From NCBI GenBank assembly GCA_964584315.1, contig CAZOZO010000024.1, positions 1 to 46,382 on the forward strand: a stretch of 46,382 nucleotides of DNA, written 5' to 3'. Source of the stretch: CAXXOK01 sp964584315 (GTDB lineage: Bacteria > Bacillota > Clostridia > Christensenellales > Aristaeellaceae). Made by a program: the position numbers and the translations under genes. The notes under the pieces were generated by a model. That model was given only the letters and a program-made list of their open reading frames with translations, was not told the DNA's origin and did no database searches. Of the stretch, positions 24,273-32,445 are shown in pieces. Within the stretch, counting starts at the first letter, position 1, and every line of letters starts with the position of its first letter.

Positions 24273-25330
24273 CAGCCGCGCCTCCCCGCCTTCGCCAGCC
24301 GGTCGGCCTCGGCGATGTAGTAGTCGTTCACATCTACTTTTTCGCTCAGGAGTTTTACGCGCTTCTGCTGCCCAAGGGCGGTGAGATTTGGATCCTTGAG
24401 CAGTGCAAGCGCCTGCGTGAGCGCACGCTCATACCGGTCGTCGCCGTCGTTGAAATTGTAGAGCAGGCCGTAGCGCGCGCTCTGCTCCTGCGTGCTGCCG
24501 CTCTTGATCACGTTCACGTACAGGGCGTGCACACCCAGCACCACAGCCTCGCTGGCCATGGTCGCGCCCTCGCTGTACACGAGCTTTGCAAAGGCCAGCA
24601 CATGGTGGGCCAGGTGGAAGGGTGTGCGCAGGCGGTAGGGCTCCAGCGCGGGGGCGAGCTTCTTTTCGCTGCTGACCCACACGCGCACGCCCGCGGCGGT
24701 CAGCCGTTCGACGAGGTGCAGCTGCTCGGTATCGGAAAGGCCGTGCTTGCCAACGTCGTGGCTGGCGTTCCACGCCACAAAGCGCACGACCACGTAAGGC
24801 TCGTCCGGGTCAAAGCCTGCGTCGCGCAACACCTGCCTGTCCGGCGTGAACACGCTGGGGTGCAGGTAGAAGAGCTCCTTGTAGGTGTCCACACGCTCCT
24901 GCCGTGGGCCCAGATCGGTCAGGAAGGTGCGCGGCGTCAGCATCTTGGTGCTCAGGCGTTTGCAGATATTCAGGCTGAAACGGCTCACCTCGGTATCCTC
25001 ATACAAAAGGTGAGGCTTGCCGGTGAGCCACGCAGCCACGGCCATCATGGGCGAGGCGCGGCCGATGAGGATATCAGGCCTGAAGCGCGCGGCATGCAGC
25101 GTATGGTTGAGGCACAGTCGGAAAAACAGCCAGCCCTTCTCCACCATGTTTTTGCCCGTGCCTTTGGCGCACAGCGTGTAGGGGATGCCGTAGCGGTCGA
25201 GCAGCTCCGGCGCGCCGTCCTTGTCGATGGCGAGGGTAAACACCTCGTCGCCGCGCGCGCGCAGCTTTTCGACGATGTTGTGGAATTGGTGCGCCCACGC
25301 GGGATGATCGACCGAGAACATGACCTTCAT
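24272..25330 (-). CDS. DUF354 family protein (GT-B-like fold)
   Basis: A 352-residue protein with the DUF354 pattern. MKVMFSVDHPAWAHQFHNIV opens a Rossmann-like domain, LIGRASPMMAVAAWLTGKPH and LLYEDTEVSRFSL follow, and the second domain contains PYVVVRFVAWNASHDVGKHG and the nucleotide-site-like LVYSEGATMASEAVVLG (about residues 258-274). The fold resembles UDP-GlcNAc 2-epimerase and GT-B glycosyltransferases. No member I can name has a firm function, though these genes cluster with surface-glycan genes. The start at ATG 25330 has AAAGGG 8 bases ahead. It is 37 bases downstream of the GT2 gene and overlaps the membrane protein that follows, so the three form one operon. Confidence 0.8.
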   Translation of the reverse strand: MKVMFSVDHPAWAHQFHNIVEKLRARGDEVFTLAIDKDGAPELLDRYGIPYTLCAKGTGKNMVEKGWLFFRLCLNHTLHAARFRPDILIGRASPMMAVAAWLTGKPHLLYEDTEVSRFSLNICKRLSTKMLTPRTFLTDLGPRQERVDTYKELFYLHPSVFTPDRQVLRDAGFDPDEPYVVVRFVAWNASHDVGKHGLSDTEQLHLVERLTAAGVRVWVSSEKKLAPALEPYRLRTPFHLAHHVLAFAKLVYSEGATMASEAVVLGVHALYVNVIKSGSTQEQSARYGLLYNFNDGDDRYERALTQALALLKDPNLTALGQQKRVKLLSEKVDVNDYYIAEADRLAKAGRRG

Positions 25331-25367
25331 GCAAACACCCTTTCCGCCGCGGTGCCGCGGACGGGTT

Positions 25368-26348
25368 TTATTTGAGAATGATCCGCCTTTCGCCCTCCGG
25401 CTGGATGGGCGCAAGCCGCCGCTGCTGGTAGAGGATGCGGTTCTCGTTGCGGTTGATGCGCACCATGCTCTCCATGGCTACGCCGAAGGAGAACATGAGC
25501 ACCGCGATGAGCAGGCAGAACGCCGCGATGAGTCCCGCAAAGAGGTAGCCGCTGAAATAGCCCACGCGCAGGTAGTGGATCAGGAACATGAGGCCAAACA
25601 ACAGCGCCGGCGCCATGAAACACCCGCCGATGAAGCCGAAGAACTTCATGGGGTAATAGTCGCGCATCAGGCCGATCAAAATGCCCACAGTGCGTTTGAA
25701 ATAGTTCCAGATGCTGCCCGCCACACGGCTCTTGCGCTCCGGAAAGTAAGTTACGGCGATGGGTTGCTCCGCCATGGCGAGGTTGTTGAAGCGGAAGCAT
25801 ACGAAGCTCTCCTGCGTGTAGGTGAAGCGGCCGTAAAAGTTGATGTTCAGCAACGTTTCGCGGCTGTAGGCGCGAAAGCCGCAGCTCACGTCCGAAAAGC
25901 GCTGCCTGCACAGGCGGCTGACGAGGCGGTTCATGCGCGCGTTGCCCCAGCGCTTGACGACTGGCATGTGCTGGATTCGGTCGCCGGTCAGAAAGCGGCT
26001 GCCAGTCACAAAATCGGCCTGTCCATGCAAAATGGGGTCGATGAGGCGCTGGATATCGGCGGGGTCGAACTGACCGTCGCCATCCATATTGACCATGAGG
26101 TCGAAGCCGTGGTCGATGGCATAGTCCACGGCGGAGCGGAAAGCCTGCCCGAGGCCCTTGTTCTGCTTGTGGCGCACGACCATGGCGCCCGCAGCGAGGG
26201 CGAGGGCGGAAGTATCGTCGCTGCTGCCATCGTCCACCACCAAGAGGCGATGCTCGGTGATGCCGGTAAAGGCGGTGGGGATGGAATGGAGGACGGAGGC
26301 GATCTTTTCGGATTCGTTGAAGCAGGGGAGGGCAATGAGGAGTTTCAT
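25368..26348 (-). CDS. Family 2 glycosyltransferase (polyprenyl-phosphate sugar synthase type)
   Basis: A 326-residue enzyme with a GT-A domain and two C-terminal membrane helices (about residues 230-300). Key residues: the nucleotide-binding LLVVDDGSSDDT (D39, D40), the metal-binding D89-G-D91 in NMDGDGQFDP, VTGSRFLTGDR, and a QRFSDVSCGFRAYSRE segment as in DPM1/GtrB-like enzymes. It probably transfers a sugar from a nucleotide donor to a lipid phosphate on the inner membrane face. The start at ATG 26348 follows AAAGGAG. It is the first gene of the minus-strand trio with DUF354 and the GT-C-like protein, which could use the lipid-linked sugar outside the cell. Substrate is not deducible. Confidence 0.88.
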   Translation of the reverse strand: MKLLIALPCFNESEKIASVLHSIPTAFTGITEHRLLVVDDGSSDDTSALALAAGAMVVRHKQNKGLGQAFRSAVDYAIDHGFDLMVNMDGDGQFDPADIQRLIDPILHGQADFVTGSRFLTGDRIQHMPVVKRWGNARMNRLVSRLCRQRFSDVSCGFRAYSRETLLNINFYGRFTYTQESFVCFRFNNLAMAEQPIAVTYFPERKSRVAGSIWNYFKRTVGILIGLMRDYYPMKFFGFIGGCFMAPALLFGLMFLIHYLRVGYFSGYLFAGLIAAFCLLIAVLMFSFGVAMESMVRINRNENRILYQQRRLAPIQPEGERRIILK

Positions 26349-26394
26349 GAAGGGTGGGCTCCTTTCGGGGCGGAAGTAGGGAAGAATGCAAAAA

Positions 26395-26515
26395 GGGTCA
26401 AGGGCCAATGGCCCTTGCGGGGTTTGGGGTGCAACCCCAAAAACCTCGCCGCAGCGTACACAGCGTAAGCGAGCGGTCAGCCGCGAAGCGGCTGTGATGC
26501 GAGCGAATAGCGCAA
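26395..26515 (+). repeat. Short-form hairpin repeat
   Basis: It begins GGGTCAAGGGCC like the core repeat but lacks its central part. It has AAGGGCC-AAT-GGCCCTT (26400-26416), a TGGGGT/AACCCCA hairpin near 26424-26440, CCGCAGCG, then CAGCCGC-GAA-GCGGCTG (26478-26494) flanked by two GCGAGCG strings. It closely matches 34263-34390. It lies antisense to both neighbouring genes and fills much of the 303-base gap; I see nothing else there except a palindrome at the right edge. Confidence 0.78.
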
Positions 26516-26638
26516 ATGCTGCTTGGTAAGTACGCTTATCTGCGATGGGTATACAGATGCATAGGGCCGCACCACGTTGCGCCTGCTACGCTTGGGATGC
26601 TCGCGCTTGTCTGCCGTGAAAGGGGGTCTCCGGCACGC

Positions 26639-26653
26639 AGGGATTTCATCCCT
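26639..26653 (-). repeat. Small palindrome overlapping the stop of the DUF6020-like gene
   Basis: AGGGAT-GAA-ATCCCT on the minus strand, a perfect 6-bp stem that includes the TAG stop codon at 26652-26654. It has the same GGGAT-GAA-ATCCC core and loop as the hairpin at 2088-2110, so it appears to be a fragment of the same repeat family reaching into the gene end. Confidence 0.55.
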
Positions 26654-28841
26654 ACACCCTTCCCCTGTAGCCGCTCGCTAACCCTTGCGCCAGCATCGCA
26701 AGCAGCACCGGCGCCACGCAGTACAGCGGCATCGCATACCGGAAATACCCGTTTACCGCCGATAGCATGCACCCGGCCAGCACCACCAGCGCGGGCAGCA
26801 TCGCCACGGCATACCGCCGCTGACGCACGCCCATGGCCCCCGCCAGCGCCAGCAGCACGACCCACCCGTATGCCCCCGGCGCTACCAAAAGCCGGAACGG
26901 GGGATACGCATACAGCCCTTGTAAAGTGCTCTTCAGGCCCTGCGCCAGCGGGTTAACGGTAAAGTTGAACGCACCGCCGAGCAGCGTGGCGCGGCCTTCC
27001 ATGCCCATGAGCAGCGTGGGCTTGATTGTGCTCACATACCCGGGCAGCAGATAACCGTATGTGTTGTGGAACGTGGCGCTCAGGTAGGTGGCGGGGTGCT
27101 TGAGGCCAAGCCGCAGCCACGTGGCAAAGAACGCCGTGCGTTGCTCCGGCGCTGTGCCCTCTCGCCACAAAGCCTTAACGGGGTCGCTCAGCTCGCCGTT
27201 GTAGGCGGGCTGGATCTGGTCAAAGGGCATCACGGCGTCGATGGCGGCGCGCTCCTCCGCGGTGACCGGCTCGCTGGCCACCACGCGCGCCACCTGCTGC
27301 AGCGGAACAGACCAGCTCTCCGTGTCGGGGGTGGGCAGCGCGCCGAGGGCGGGCACCACCAGCAGGTTGAGCGCCAGCGCGGCCAAAACGGAGGCGGCCA
27401 GTGCGGTGAGCGGCGCGCGCCACTGGCGCGTGCGCACCGTCAGGCTCCAGATAAGCAGCGCGCCCAGTGTGACGACGGCCACGCCCAGCCCCGCGTTGCG
27501 CAGCAGCACGCACGCCACGCCGCTGAGCGTGAGGCCCACCAGCGTGCGCAGCGGCGGCCAGCGGCTCTCCAGCACGCGCCATACCATCAGCGTGAGCCAA
27601 AGCACCGCCATGGCGAAGTTGGTATCCTTACCCACGCAAAACGCGAAGGTGGGAAACACGGGGTTGAGCGCGAAAAACGCCGCGGCCACCCAAGTGAGCC
27701 AGCGGGGCGCGCGGGAACGGTGTATGCGGCTGAGCGCATAGCCGAATAGCCAGGCCATCAGCGCCGCCTGCACGCATACGTACAGGGCCACAGCCGCGTC
27801 CGCCGTGCCAAAGATGCCCATGCCCGCCTGCACGAACAGCCAGATCAGGCCCGTTTGGGCAAGGGGGTTGCCGTTGCTCAGGGGGGTCAGGCCCAATGCC
27901 TGCGCCAGCTGGGCGATGCTGTCGTTGCTCACGGTGCCCGGCCAGACGGCCACCAGATACGGCAGCCAGCAGGCGAGCAACAGCAACATGAACGCGACGG
28001 TGGGCACACCGCGACGGCGGCCGGTTGGGTAGCGGTATGGGGGCTCGGCCTCCGTGTCGCGGTAGGCCTGATAGGCGGCGTCGCGCCCGCCCTGTGCGGC
28101 GGCCATGTGCACGGTCGCGGGCCTGCGCGCCCCGGCGGCCATGGCGCCGTGCCTGCCGCTGCCGACCGGCCGGGTCGTGCCCTGCCGTGGCCCGTTGCGC
28201 CGGTCGCCCATGGGGCTGTCCACCGGCGCGGCGCGGCGATCCGCGGGCGGCGCGGCGAACAGCGCCCCGCTCTCCGAGGCGGCGGGCAACGGGCGTACGT
28301 TGGACGCGCCCGCACGCGCACCCGTCAGGCGGGCGCTGCGCAGGCGGGGGCGGTCGTCATTCCATTCTTCATTCGTGGGATCGGCAAACAGGCCGCTTTC
28401 CTCGGCATCGTGCCGCGCGGGATGCTCTAAGCCGGTGGAAGGCTTGCGCAGCGCGTCCAGCAGCAAGGCAAAGCCCAGATAGTACGCGGGCACGCGACCC
28501 GCGAAATAGAGCAGCGCAAGCCACTTTTGCGAGGTGACCAGCGCCGCCGTGCCGGTGTTTGCAAAGCTCTCGCCCAGCGTGCTTACGCCTGCCAGCAGCA
28601 ACGCCAAAAGCCACAGACGGGGCCGCGCGAACAGGCGCGGCTGGCGGCCCGCGTAGCGGTAGCCCAGCCCCAGCGCCAGCGCCGCTAAAAACCATGCGCC
28701 CGTATCCGGCAAGGTGCGCGTCCAGCCGGGGGCATCCGCGGGCAGCGCCTTTTGCGCCAGCGGCACGCACAGCGCGGCCAGCGAAAGTGCCCAAACGAGC
28801 GTGAGCAAGAGCGACGGACCCTTTCCGCGGGCTCGGTGCAC
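26652..28841 (-). CDS. DUF6020-like polytopic membrane protein with a long hydrophilic insertion
   Basis: A 729-residue membrane protein with about 4 helices in the first 130 residues and about 10 after residue 280. The second block opens with MLLLLACWLPYLVAVWPGT and continues VSNDSIAQLAQALG and NPLAQTGLIWLF. This PG-T...D pattern, with the later FCVGKDTNFA, is that of the DUF6020 GT-C-like family. Between the blocks is a stretch of about 145 residues (roughly 133-277), rich in Arg, Pro, Ala and Gly and without predicted structure, probably cytoplasmic. The start is set at GTG 28841, about 6 bases after a G-rich ribosome site (AAGGGGGGAA); an ATG at 28865 has none. A role in surface-glycan export or modification is plausible from its neighbours only. 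Confidence 0.72.
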   Translation of the reverse strand: MHRARGKGPSLLLTLVWALSLAALCVPLAQKALPADAPGWTRTLPDTGAWFLAALALGLGYRYAGRQPRLFARPRLWLLALLLAGVSTLGESFANTGTAALVTSQKWLALLYFAGRVPAYYLGFALLLDALRKPSTGLEHPARHDAEESGLFADPTNEEWNDDRPRLRSARLTGARAGASNVRPLPAASESGALFAAPPADRRAAPVDSPMGDRRNGPRQGTTRPVGSGRHGAMAAGARRPATVHMAAAQGGRDAAYQAYRDTEAEPPYRYPTGRRRGVPTVAFMLLLLACWLPYLVAVWPGTVSNDSIAQLAQALGLTPLSNGNPLAQTGLIWLFVQAGMGIFGTADAAVALYVCVQAALMAWLFGYALSRIHRSRAPRWLTWVAAAFFALNPVFPTFAFCVGKDTNFAMAVLWLTLMVWRVLESRWPPLRTLVGLTLSGVACVLLRNAGLGVAVVTLGALLIWSLTVRTRQWRAPLTALAASVLAALALNLLVVPALGALPTPDTESWSVPLQQVARVVASEPVTAEERAAIDAVMPFDQIQPAYNGELSDPVKALWREGTAPEQRTAFFATWLRLGLKHPATYLSATFHNTYGYLLPGYVSTIKPTLLMGMEGRATLLGGAFNFTVNPLAQGLKSTLQGLYAYPPFRLLVAPGAYGWVVLLALAGAMGVRQRRYAVAMLPALVVLAGCMLSAVNGYFRYAMPLYCVAPVLLAMLAQGLASGYRGRV

Positions 28842-28902
28842 GGCGGTTCCCCCCTTGTGTGGCATCTGTTTTGCATGGCCTCAAACGCAGGCTAACGCTT
28901 GT

Positions 28903-28931
28903 ATCTTAGCCTTTTTTGGGGGGGCTGTCAA
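28903..28931 (-). promoter_or_regulatory. Promoter of the DUF6020-like gene
   Basis: On the minus strand, consensus TTGACA (28926-28931), a 17-bp spacer and TAAGAT (28903-28908). The GTG start lies about 60 bases downstream. Confidence 0.7.
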
Positions 28932-29049
28932 GGCAAGGGGCAGAAGGGCGGGAGGCAGGCGTGGATGGATGCGCAACGGCCCCCGCCGCCTAGCGGGCGA
29001 CAGGGGCTTTCGATCGATGTCAAGGCTGCTTAAAAGCCCTAGGAAGGGC

Positions 29050-30798
29050 TTACTTGAGCACCATGCCCTCGCCGGGCTTCAGCGTTACCTCCGTGAGCCC
29101 GCGCCATACGGGCAATGTGCGCTCGCCATACAGGTCGCGCACGGCCGCCTGCGCGCGCATCGGCTCGGGCAGGGGCAGCTGGGCGGTCACATCCTCGCGG
29201 CCGGTGTTCAGCACGCACAGCAGGCGCTCGCCGTCGGTATAGCGCTGGTAGGCATACAGACCGTTTTCCTCTGCCAAATGGGTGCGGAACGCGCCCACGC
29301 GCAGGGCCTGATGCGAGGCCCGCAGCTTGGCAAGCTTCTGGAAATGCGCGCGCGTCGGGTTATTTTCCACATTGTCCCACCGCATGGGGCGGCGGTTGTC
29401 CGGGTCGGCGCCGCCTTCCATGGCCAGCTCGTCGCCGTAGTAGATGATGGGCGTACCCATGAACGTGAACTGGAAGAACGATGCGCCGTGCAGCATGCGC
29501 ACGTCGCCGCCCGCGCGGGTCAGCATCCGCTGGGTATCGTGCGAGCCGAGGAACGTCCACAGCACGTCCTGCGTGCGCTGGGGGTAGAGCATGGCCGCGC
29601 CGTTCACCGCCGCGTCGAAGGCGGGCAGCGAAATGCTGCCGTGTGCGAAGCGCTTCCACAGGTTGCGGCTCAGCACATAGTGCATGGTGGAGTCGAACAT
29701 GTCGCCGCCGGTCAGCCACTCGCGGCTGTCGTCCCAGCACTCGGCGACCATCAGGCTATCCGGGTTCATGCGCCTCATCATGGCGCGGTACTGCCGCCAG
29801 AAATCCGGCCATACCTCCGGGCTCACATCCAGCCGCCAGCCGTCGATGCCGCAGGCTTTCAGCCAGTATTCGCCAACCTGCAAAAAGTAGGCGGCGCAGT
29901 CCGGGTTTTTCAGGTTCAGCTTGGGCATATAGGCCTCGTGGCCAAACGTGCGGTAGCCGCACTCCTCCACGCCGTCAAAGAAGAACCAGTCGCGGTAGGC
30001 GCTGCTTTCGCCCTTGTCGCGCGCGTCCACAAACGGGGCGAAACCCAGCCCGCAGTGGTTGAAAACCCCATCCAGCACGATGCGCATCCCGTTTTGATGC
30101 AGCTCGTCGCACAGGGCTTTCAAGTCGGCCTCGGTACCCAGCAGCGGGTCGATGCGGTAGTAGTCGAAGGTGTTGTAACGGTGCGCGCTGTCGCTGAGAA
30201 AAAGGGGCGTGGTATACACCATGGTGACGCCCAGCTCTTTCAGATAGGGGATGGCCTCGCGGATGCCGCTCAGGTTGCCGCCGAAGCGGCACTCGCTCTG
30301 CACGCGGCAGCTGTCCCACGGCTCCAGCCCCGCCTCCTGCCCACCCGCGCGGCGGAATCGGTCCGGGAAGATCTGGTAGCCCACGGCCCCGCGCGCCCAG
30401 TCGGGCATGGGGTCGGGCGGGTAGGCATAGGCAAACGCGAAGCACTCGCTGATGTCGTCAAACGTGTTTTCGCCCGCGCGCAGGCCCGTGCCGTCCAGCT
30501 TGAACACACGGCCACCGTCCGCGTAGAGCAGGAACAGGTACTTGAACCGCGGGTCGCGCAGGGGGAAGATGACCTCGTAATAGTCGTGCAGATCGTCGCG
30601 GTAGGCTACGGCCATGTCCAGCGTCTGCCCGCTGGCGAACGGGTCGGGAAAGTTATACTGGTTGGCGATGCGCACGGCCACGCGCTCAAAATCGCCCCGG
30701 CCGGTGCGCAGGCGCAGCACGATATGGCCGTCGGGCGTGGCGTGGCGGTATTCAAGCCAGGGCATGTGGTAAATGGAACCGAGGGTGAGTTGCTTCAA
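29050..30798 (-). CDS. GH13 neopullulanase/cyclomaltodextrinase-type alpha-amylase
   Basis: A 582-residue enzyme with an N-terminal CBM34-like beta domain (to about residue 120), the catalytic TIM barrel and a C-terminal beta domain. The triad is D324 in GWRLDVSPEV, E353 in VAECWDDS and D421 in FLGSHDTQR. The spacing is almost that of Thermoactinomyces TVAII (D325, E354, D421). Other family regions are GAVGYQIFPDRFRR, GVFNHCGLGF and GTPIIYYGDELAMEGGADPD. There is no signal peptide, so it hydrolyses imported maltodextrins, cyclodextrins or pullulan fragments in the cytoplasm. The ATG at 30798 follows AAGGAGG. It lies 360 bases downstream of the second LacI gene in the same direction, with a repeat between. 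Regulation by that LacI is likely but not shown. Confidence 0.92.
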   Translation of the reverse strand: MKQLTLGSIYHMPWLEYRHATPDGHIVLRLRTGRGDFERVAVRIANQYNFPDPFASGQTLDMAVAYRDDLHDYYEVIFPLRDPRFKYLFLLYADGGRVFKLDGTGLRAGENTFDDISECFAFAYAYPPDPMPDWARGAVGYQIFPDRFRRAGGQEAGLEPWDSCRVQSECRFGGNLSGIREAIPYLKELGVTMVYTTPLFLSDSAHRYNTFDYYRIDPLLGTEADLKALCDELHQNGMRIVLDGVFNHCGLGFAPFVDARDKGESSAYRDWFFFDGVEECGYRTFGHEAYMPKLNLKNPDCAAYFLQVGEYWLKACGIDGWRLDVSPEVWPDFWRQYRAMMRRMNPDSLMVAECWDDSREWLTGGDMFDSTMHYVLSRNLWKRFAHGSISLPAFDAAVNGAAMLYPQRTQDVLWTFLGSHDTQRMLTRAGGDVRMLHGASFFQFTFMGTPIIYYGDELAMEGGADPDNRRPMRWDNVENNPTRAHFQKLAKLRASHQALRVGAFRTHLAEENGLYAYQRYTDGERLLCVLNTGREDVTAQLPLPEPMRAQAAVRDLYGERTLPVWRGLTEVTLKPGEGMVLK

Positions 30799-30817
30799 AA
30801 TGGAACCTCCTTGCGGC

Positions 30818-30860
30818 GTCGGCTCTGCCTCCTGTGGGAGGGGGACTCTGTCCCCCTGCC
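30818..30860 (-). repeat. GGGGGAC-type hairpin module
   Basis: AGGGGGAC-TCT-GTCCCCCT at 30839-30857, flanked by GTCGGCTCTGCCTCC at 30818. The same flank and hairpin occur, reversed, at 42525-42570. The module lies about 40 bases upstream of the GH13 start codon. Confidence 0.7.
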
Positions 30861-30861
30861 C

Positions 30862-30985
30862 CGTCAGTTTGATCGGCGCGCGGGCTGCTTCCGCACCCCA
30901 CGCTTGTCAAACTTCCCATCTTCGGGTCGCTCGCCGCTTCGCGGCATTGCCCACAGGGCAACGCTTCCCTTCGATGCCAACCGCC
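30862..30985 (-). repeat. Core structured repeat, copy 3
   Basis: The most diverged of the three core copies. The outer stem is AGTTTGA/TCAAACT (30866-30872 with 30907-30913) instead of GGTTTGA/TCAAACC. The inner 11-position stem at 30878-30903 keeps the pairing although most bases changed. On the minus strand its loop is GGAA. The GCCC/GGGC and GCCGC/GCGGC hairpins are also kept. It lies in the same direction as the flanking minus-strand genes. Confidence 0.78.
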
Positions 30986-31023
30986 CCCTGGGAGACGAGG
31001 TTGGGGGCGCTTGATTGAATTGG

Positions 31024-31095
31024 TCGTTATTGTCGCGCGAGCCATAGCCGCTGCGCGGCTATTGTCACGCTTGTAGGGTTTCGCTGCGGTGAGGG
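31024..31095 (-). repeat. Hairpin repeat module (CCGCAGCG type)
   Basis: ATAGCCGC-TGC-GCGGCTAT at 31044-31062, with CCGCAGCGAAACC at its minus-strand 5' side and TATTGTC-CGC direct repeats on both flanks. It is the same module as at 16381-16450 and 34318-34390, here placed on the other side of the core repeat. Together with the two neighbouring repeats it fills the 360-base gap between the GH13 and LacI genes; no promoter for GH13 was seen in that gap. Confidence 0.68.
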
Positions 31096-31158
31096 CCGGC
31101 GGCGGGGTGGGTGCTGCCCAAGCCATGCAAAGGCCGGCGGCTCGTGACCTTGTTTGTG

Positions 31159-32187
31159 TTATCCGTGCCGGATGGCGGCGACCGAGTCGCGCTCCACCAG
31201 CGTGAAGGGCACGTCGATGTGCGTGGGCTCGGTCACCTTGCCTTTGATGATGTTGATCAGCAGCGTCATCGCGTGCATGCCCAGCTCGCGCGGGTGCACG
31301 TCGATCGACGTGAGCGCCGGTGAATGATACTGCCCCACCTGCGTGTTGTTGAAGCTCACGATGCTCACGTCCGCGGGCACGGTAAGCCCCAGCGTGAGCA
31401 GGAAGCCGCTCAGGCCGATGGACAGCGGATCGTCCATGCTGACCACTGCCGTGGGCCGCACATCCGCGCGGAAGATTTCGGCCAGATGCGTAAAATCCGG
31501 CGCGTTTTCGATCATGCGCACCGGCACGATCCAGTCCTCGTTCACCTGCGCGCCGTAGGCGGCCATCGCCTGCCGGAAGCCCTTCAGGCGGTTTGCCATC
31601 ATGAAAAACCGCTTGTCGAAACCCAAAAACAGGATGCGCCTGTGCCCGCGCGTCAGCAGGTACTGCGTGGCCTCGTACCCCGCCAGCACATTGTCGTTAT
31701 CTACGTAAAAGCTGTGCGCGGGGTCCAGCGGGTGGCCGATCTCCACCATCGGCAGCGCGATGCGGTGCGCGCTCTCGTCCGGGCTGGTCAGCGTGGTCAG
31801 GCAGATCAGGCCGGAGGCGAAGCCGCTGTCCGCCATATCGCGCATGGCGGCTTCCTCGCTCATGTTCTCCGCGCCGGTGGAGAGTAGCATGTGGTAGCGC
31901 CGCTCGCCCGCCACCTTGCCCAGGCCCTGCAATACCGCGGGGTAGAACGGGTGGCCCATGCTGGCGCTGGCCGATTCGGCAAACAGCACGCCCACGATGC
32001 GCGTTTCACGTTTCACCAGGCTGCGCGCCATCTGGTTGGGGTGAAAATCCAGCTCGTCCGCCACTTTGCGCACACGCTGGCGCACCTCCTCAGAGATGCG
32101 GGGGTTATCGCGCAGGGCGCGGCTGACCGTGGAGGGCGATACCTCCGCAAGCCTTGCCACATCCTTGATGGTCGCCTTTGCCGCCAT
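31159..32187 (-). CDS. LacI/GalR-family transcriptional regulator, second copy
   Basis: A 342-residue repressor. The HTH is TIKDVARLAEVSPSTVSRAL with NPRISEEVRQRVRKVADEL, and the hinge is NQMARSLVKRET. The effector-binding domain has VGVLFAESASASMGHPFYP, GYEATQYLLTRGHRRILFLG and VVSMDDPLSIGLSGF. The C-terminal SFNNTQVGQYHSPALTSIDV is typical of the family. The start is the ATG at 32187, 9 bases after AAGGAG; the promoter and the dyad CAAACGTTTG lie just upstream, so autoregulation is likely. It is transcribed away from the transketolase genes and towards the GH13 gene. A maltodextrin-type effector would make sense but is inferred from the neighbour only. Confidence 0.92.
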   Translation of the reverse strand: MAAKATIKDVARLAEVSPSTVSRALRDNPRISEEVRQRVRKVADELDFHPNQMARSLVKRETRIVGVLFAESASASMGHPFYPAVLQGLGKVAGERRYHMLLSTGAENMSEEAAMRDMADSGFASGLICLTTLTSPDESAHRIALPMVEIGHPLDPAHSFYVDNDNVLAGYEATQYLLTRGHRRILFLGFDKRFFMMANRLKGFRQAMAAYGAQVNEDWIVPVRMIENAPDFTHLAEIFRADVRPTAVVSMDDPLSIGLSGFLLTLGLTVPADVSIVSFNNTQVGQYHSPALTSIDVHPRELGMHAMTLLINIIKGKVTEPTHIDVPFTLVERDSVAAIRHG

Positions 32188-32229
32188 GGGCGCACACTCC
32201 TTTGCGGGGCTGTTCGGGCGGTGATAGTG

Positions 32230-32239
32230 CAAACGTTTG
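32230..32239 (-). promoter_or_regulatory. Probable LacI-family operator in front of the second LacI gene
   Basis: A perfect palindrome CAAACGTTTG in the wider context TGCAAACGTTTGAC, with the central CG and flanks of LacI/GalR sites. It starts about 10 bases downstream of the -10 at 32249-32254, at the predicted transcription start. Confidence 0.72.
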
Positions 32240-32248
32240 ACCGATTGC

Positions 32249-32277
32249 ATCATACCGTTTTCCGCGCCTGTTGTCAA
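32249..32277 (-). promoter_or_regulatory. Promoter of the second LacI gene
   Basis: On the minus strand, TTGACA (32272-32277), a 17-bp spacer and TATGAT (32249-32254): the same -35, spacing and -10 as the first LacI promoter. Confidence 0.82.
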
Positions 32278-32320
32278 GGGCGGCAAACGGCAGACGCCAT
32301 AAGGGCTGCGCGCGATAATA

Positions 32321-32332
32321 TGTTTCGAAACA
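32321..32332. promoter_or_regulatory. Perfect palindrome upstream of the transketolase promoter
   Basis: TGTTTCGAAACA, 12 bp, perfectly symmetric with a central CG. It ends 14 bases upstream of the transketolase -35 and lies between two divergent promoters. It could be a regulator site for the transketolase genes, or a second site of the neighbouring LacI protein. The half-site differs from CAAACG and from CcpA cre spacing. Confidence 0.5.
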
Positions 32333-32346
32333 GCTTTCGCTTCGGC

Positions 32347-32375
32347 TTGACATACCCCCACCGTGCACCTATAAT
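32347..32375 (+). promoter_or_regulatory. Promoter of the transketolase genes
   Basis: Full consensus TTGACA (32347-32352), a 17-bp spacer and TATAAT (32370-32375). The predicted start near 32382 gives a leader of about 144 bases before the ATG at 32526. Confidence 0.9.
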
Positions 32376-32392
32376 GAATACGGACATCTGCA

Positions 32393-32445
32393 AACCGCCC
32401 GCGCGCAACGCTTGACGGCGTTGCAATGGCGAGGGCGGGTTTTTC
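32393..32445 (+). terminator. Terminator-like structure in the transketolase leader (possible attenuator)
   Basis: An outer stem, AAAC-CGCCC (about 32392-32400) with GGGCG-G-GTTT, encloses a second hairpin GCAACGC/GCGTTGC (32405-32424). It is followed by a T-run at 32440-32444. It begins about 10 bases after the predicted transcription start and is followed by more pairable GC-rich sequence (GGCGGT near 32448 with ACCGCC near 32494). Its position suits transcription attenuation. A stray terminator is the alternative. Confidence 0.55.
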
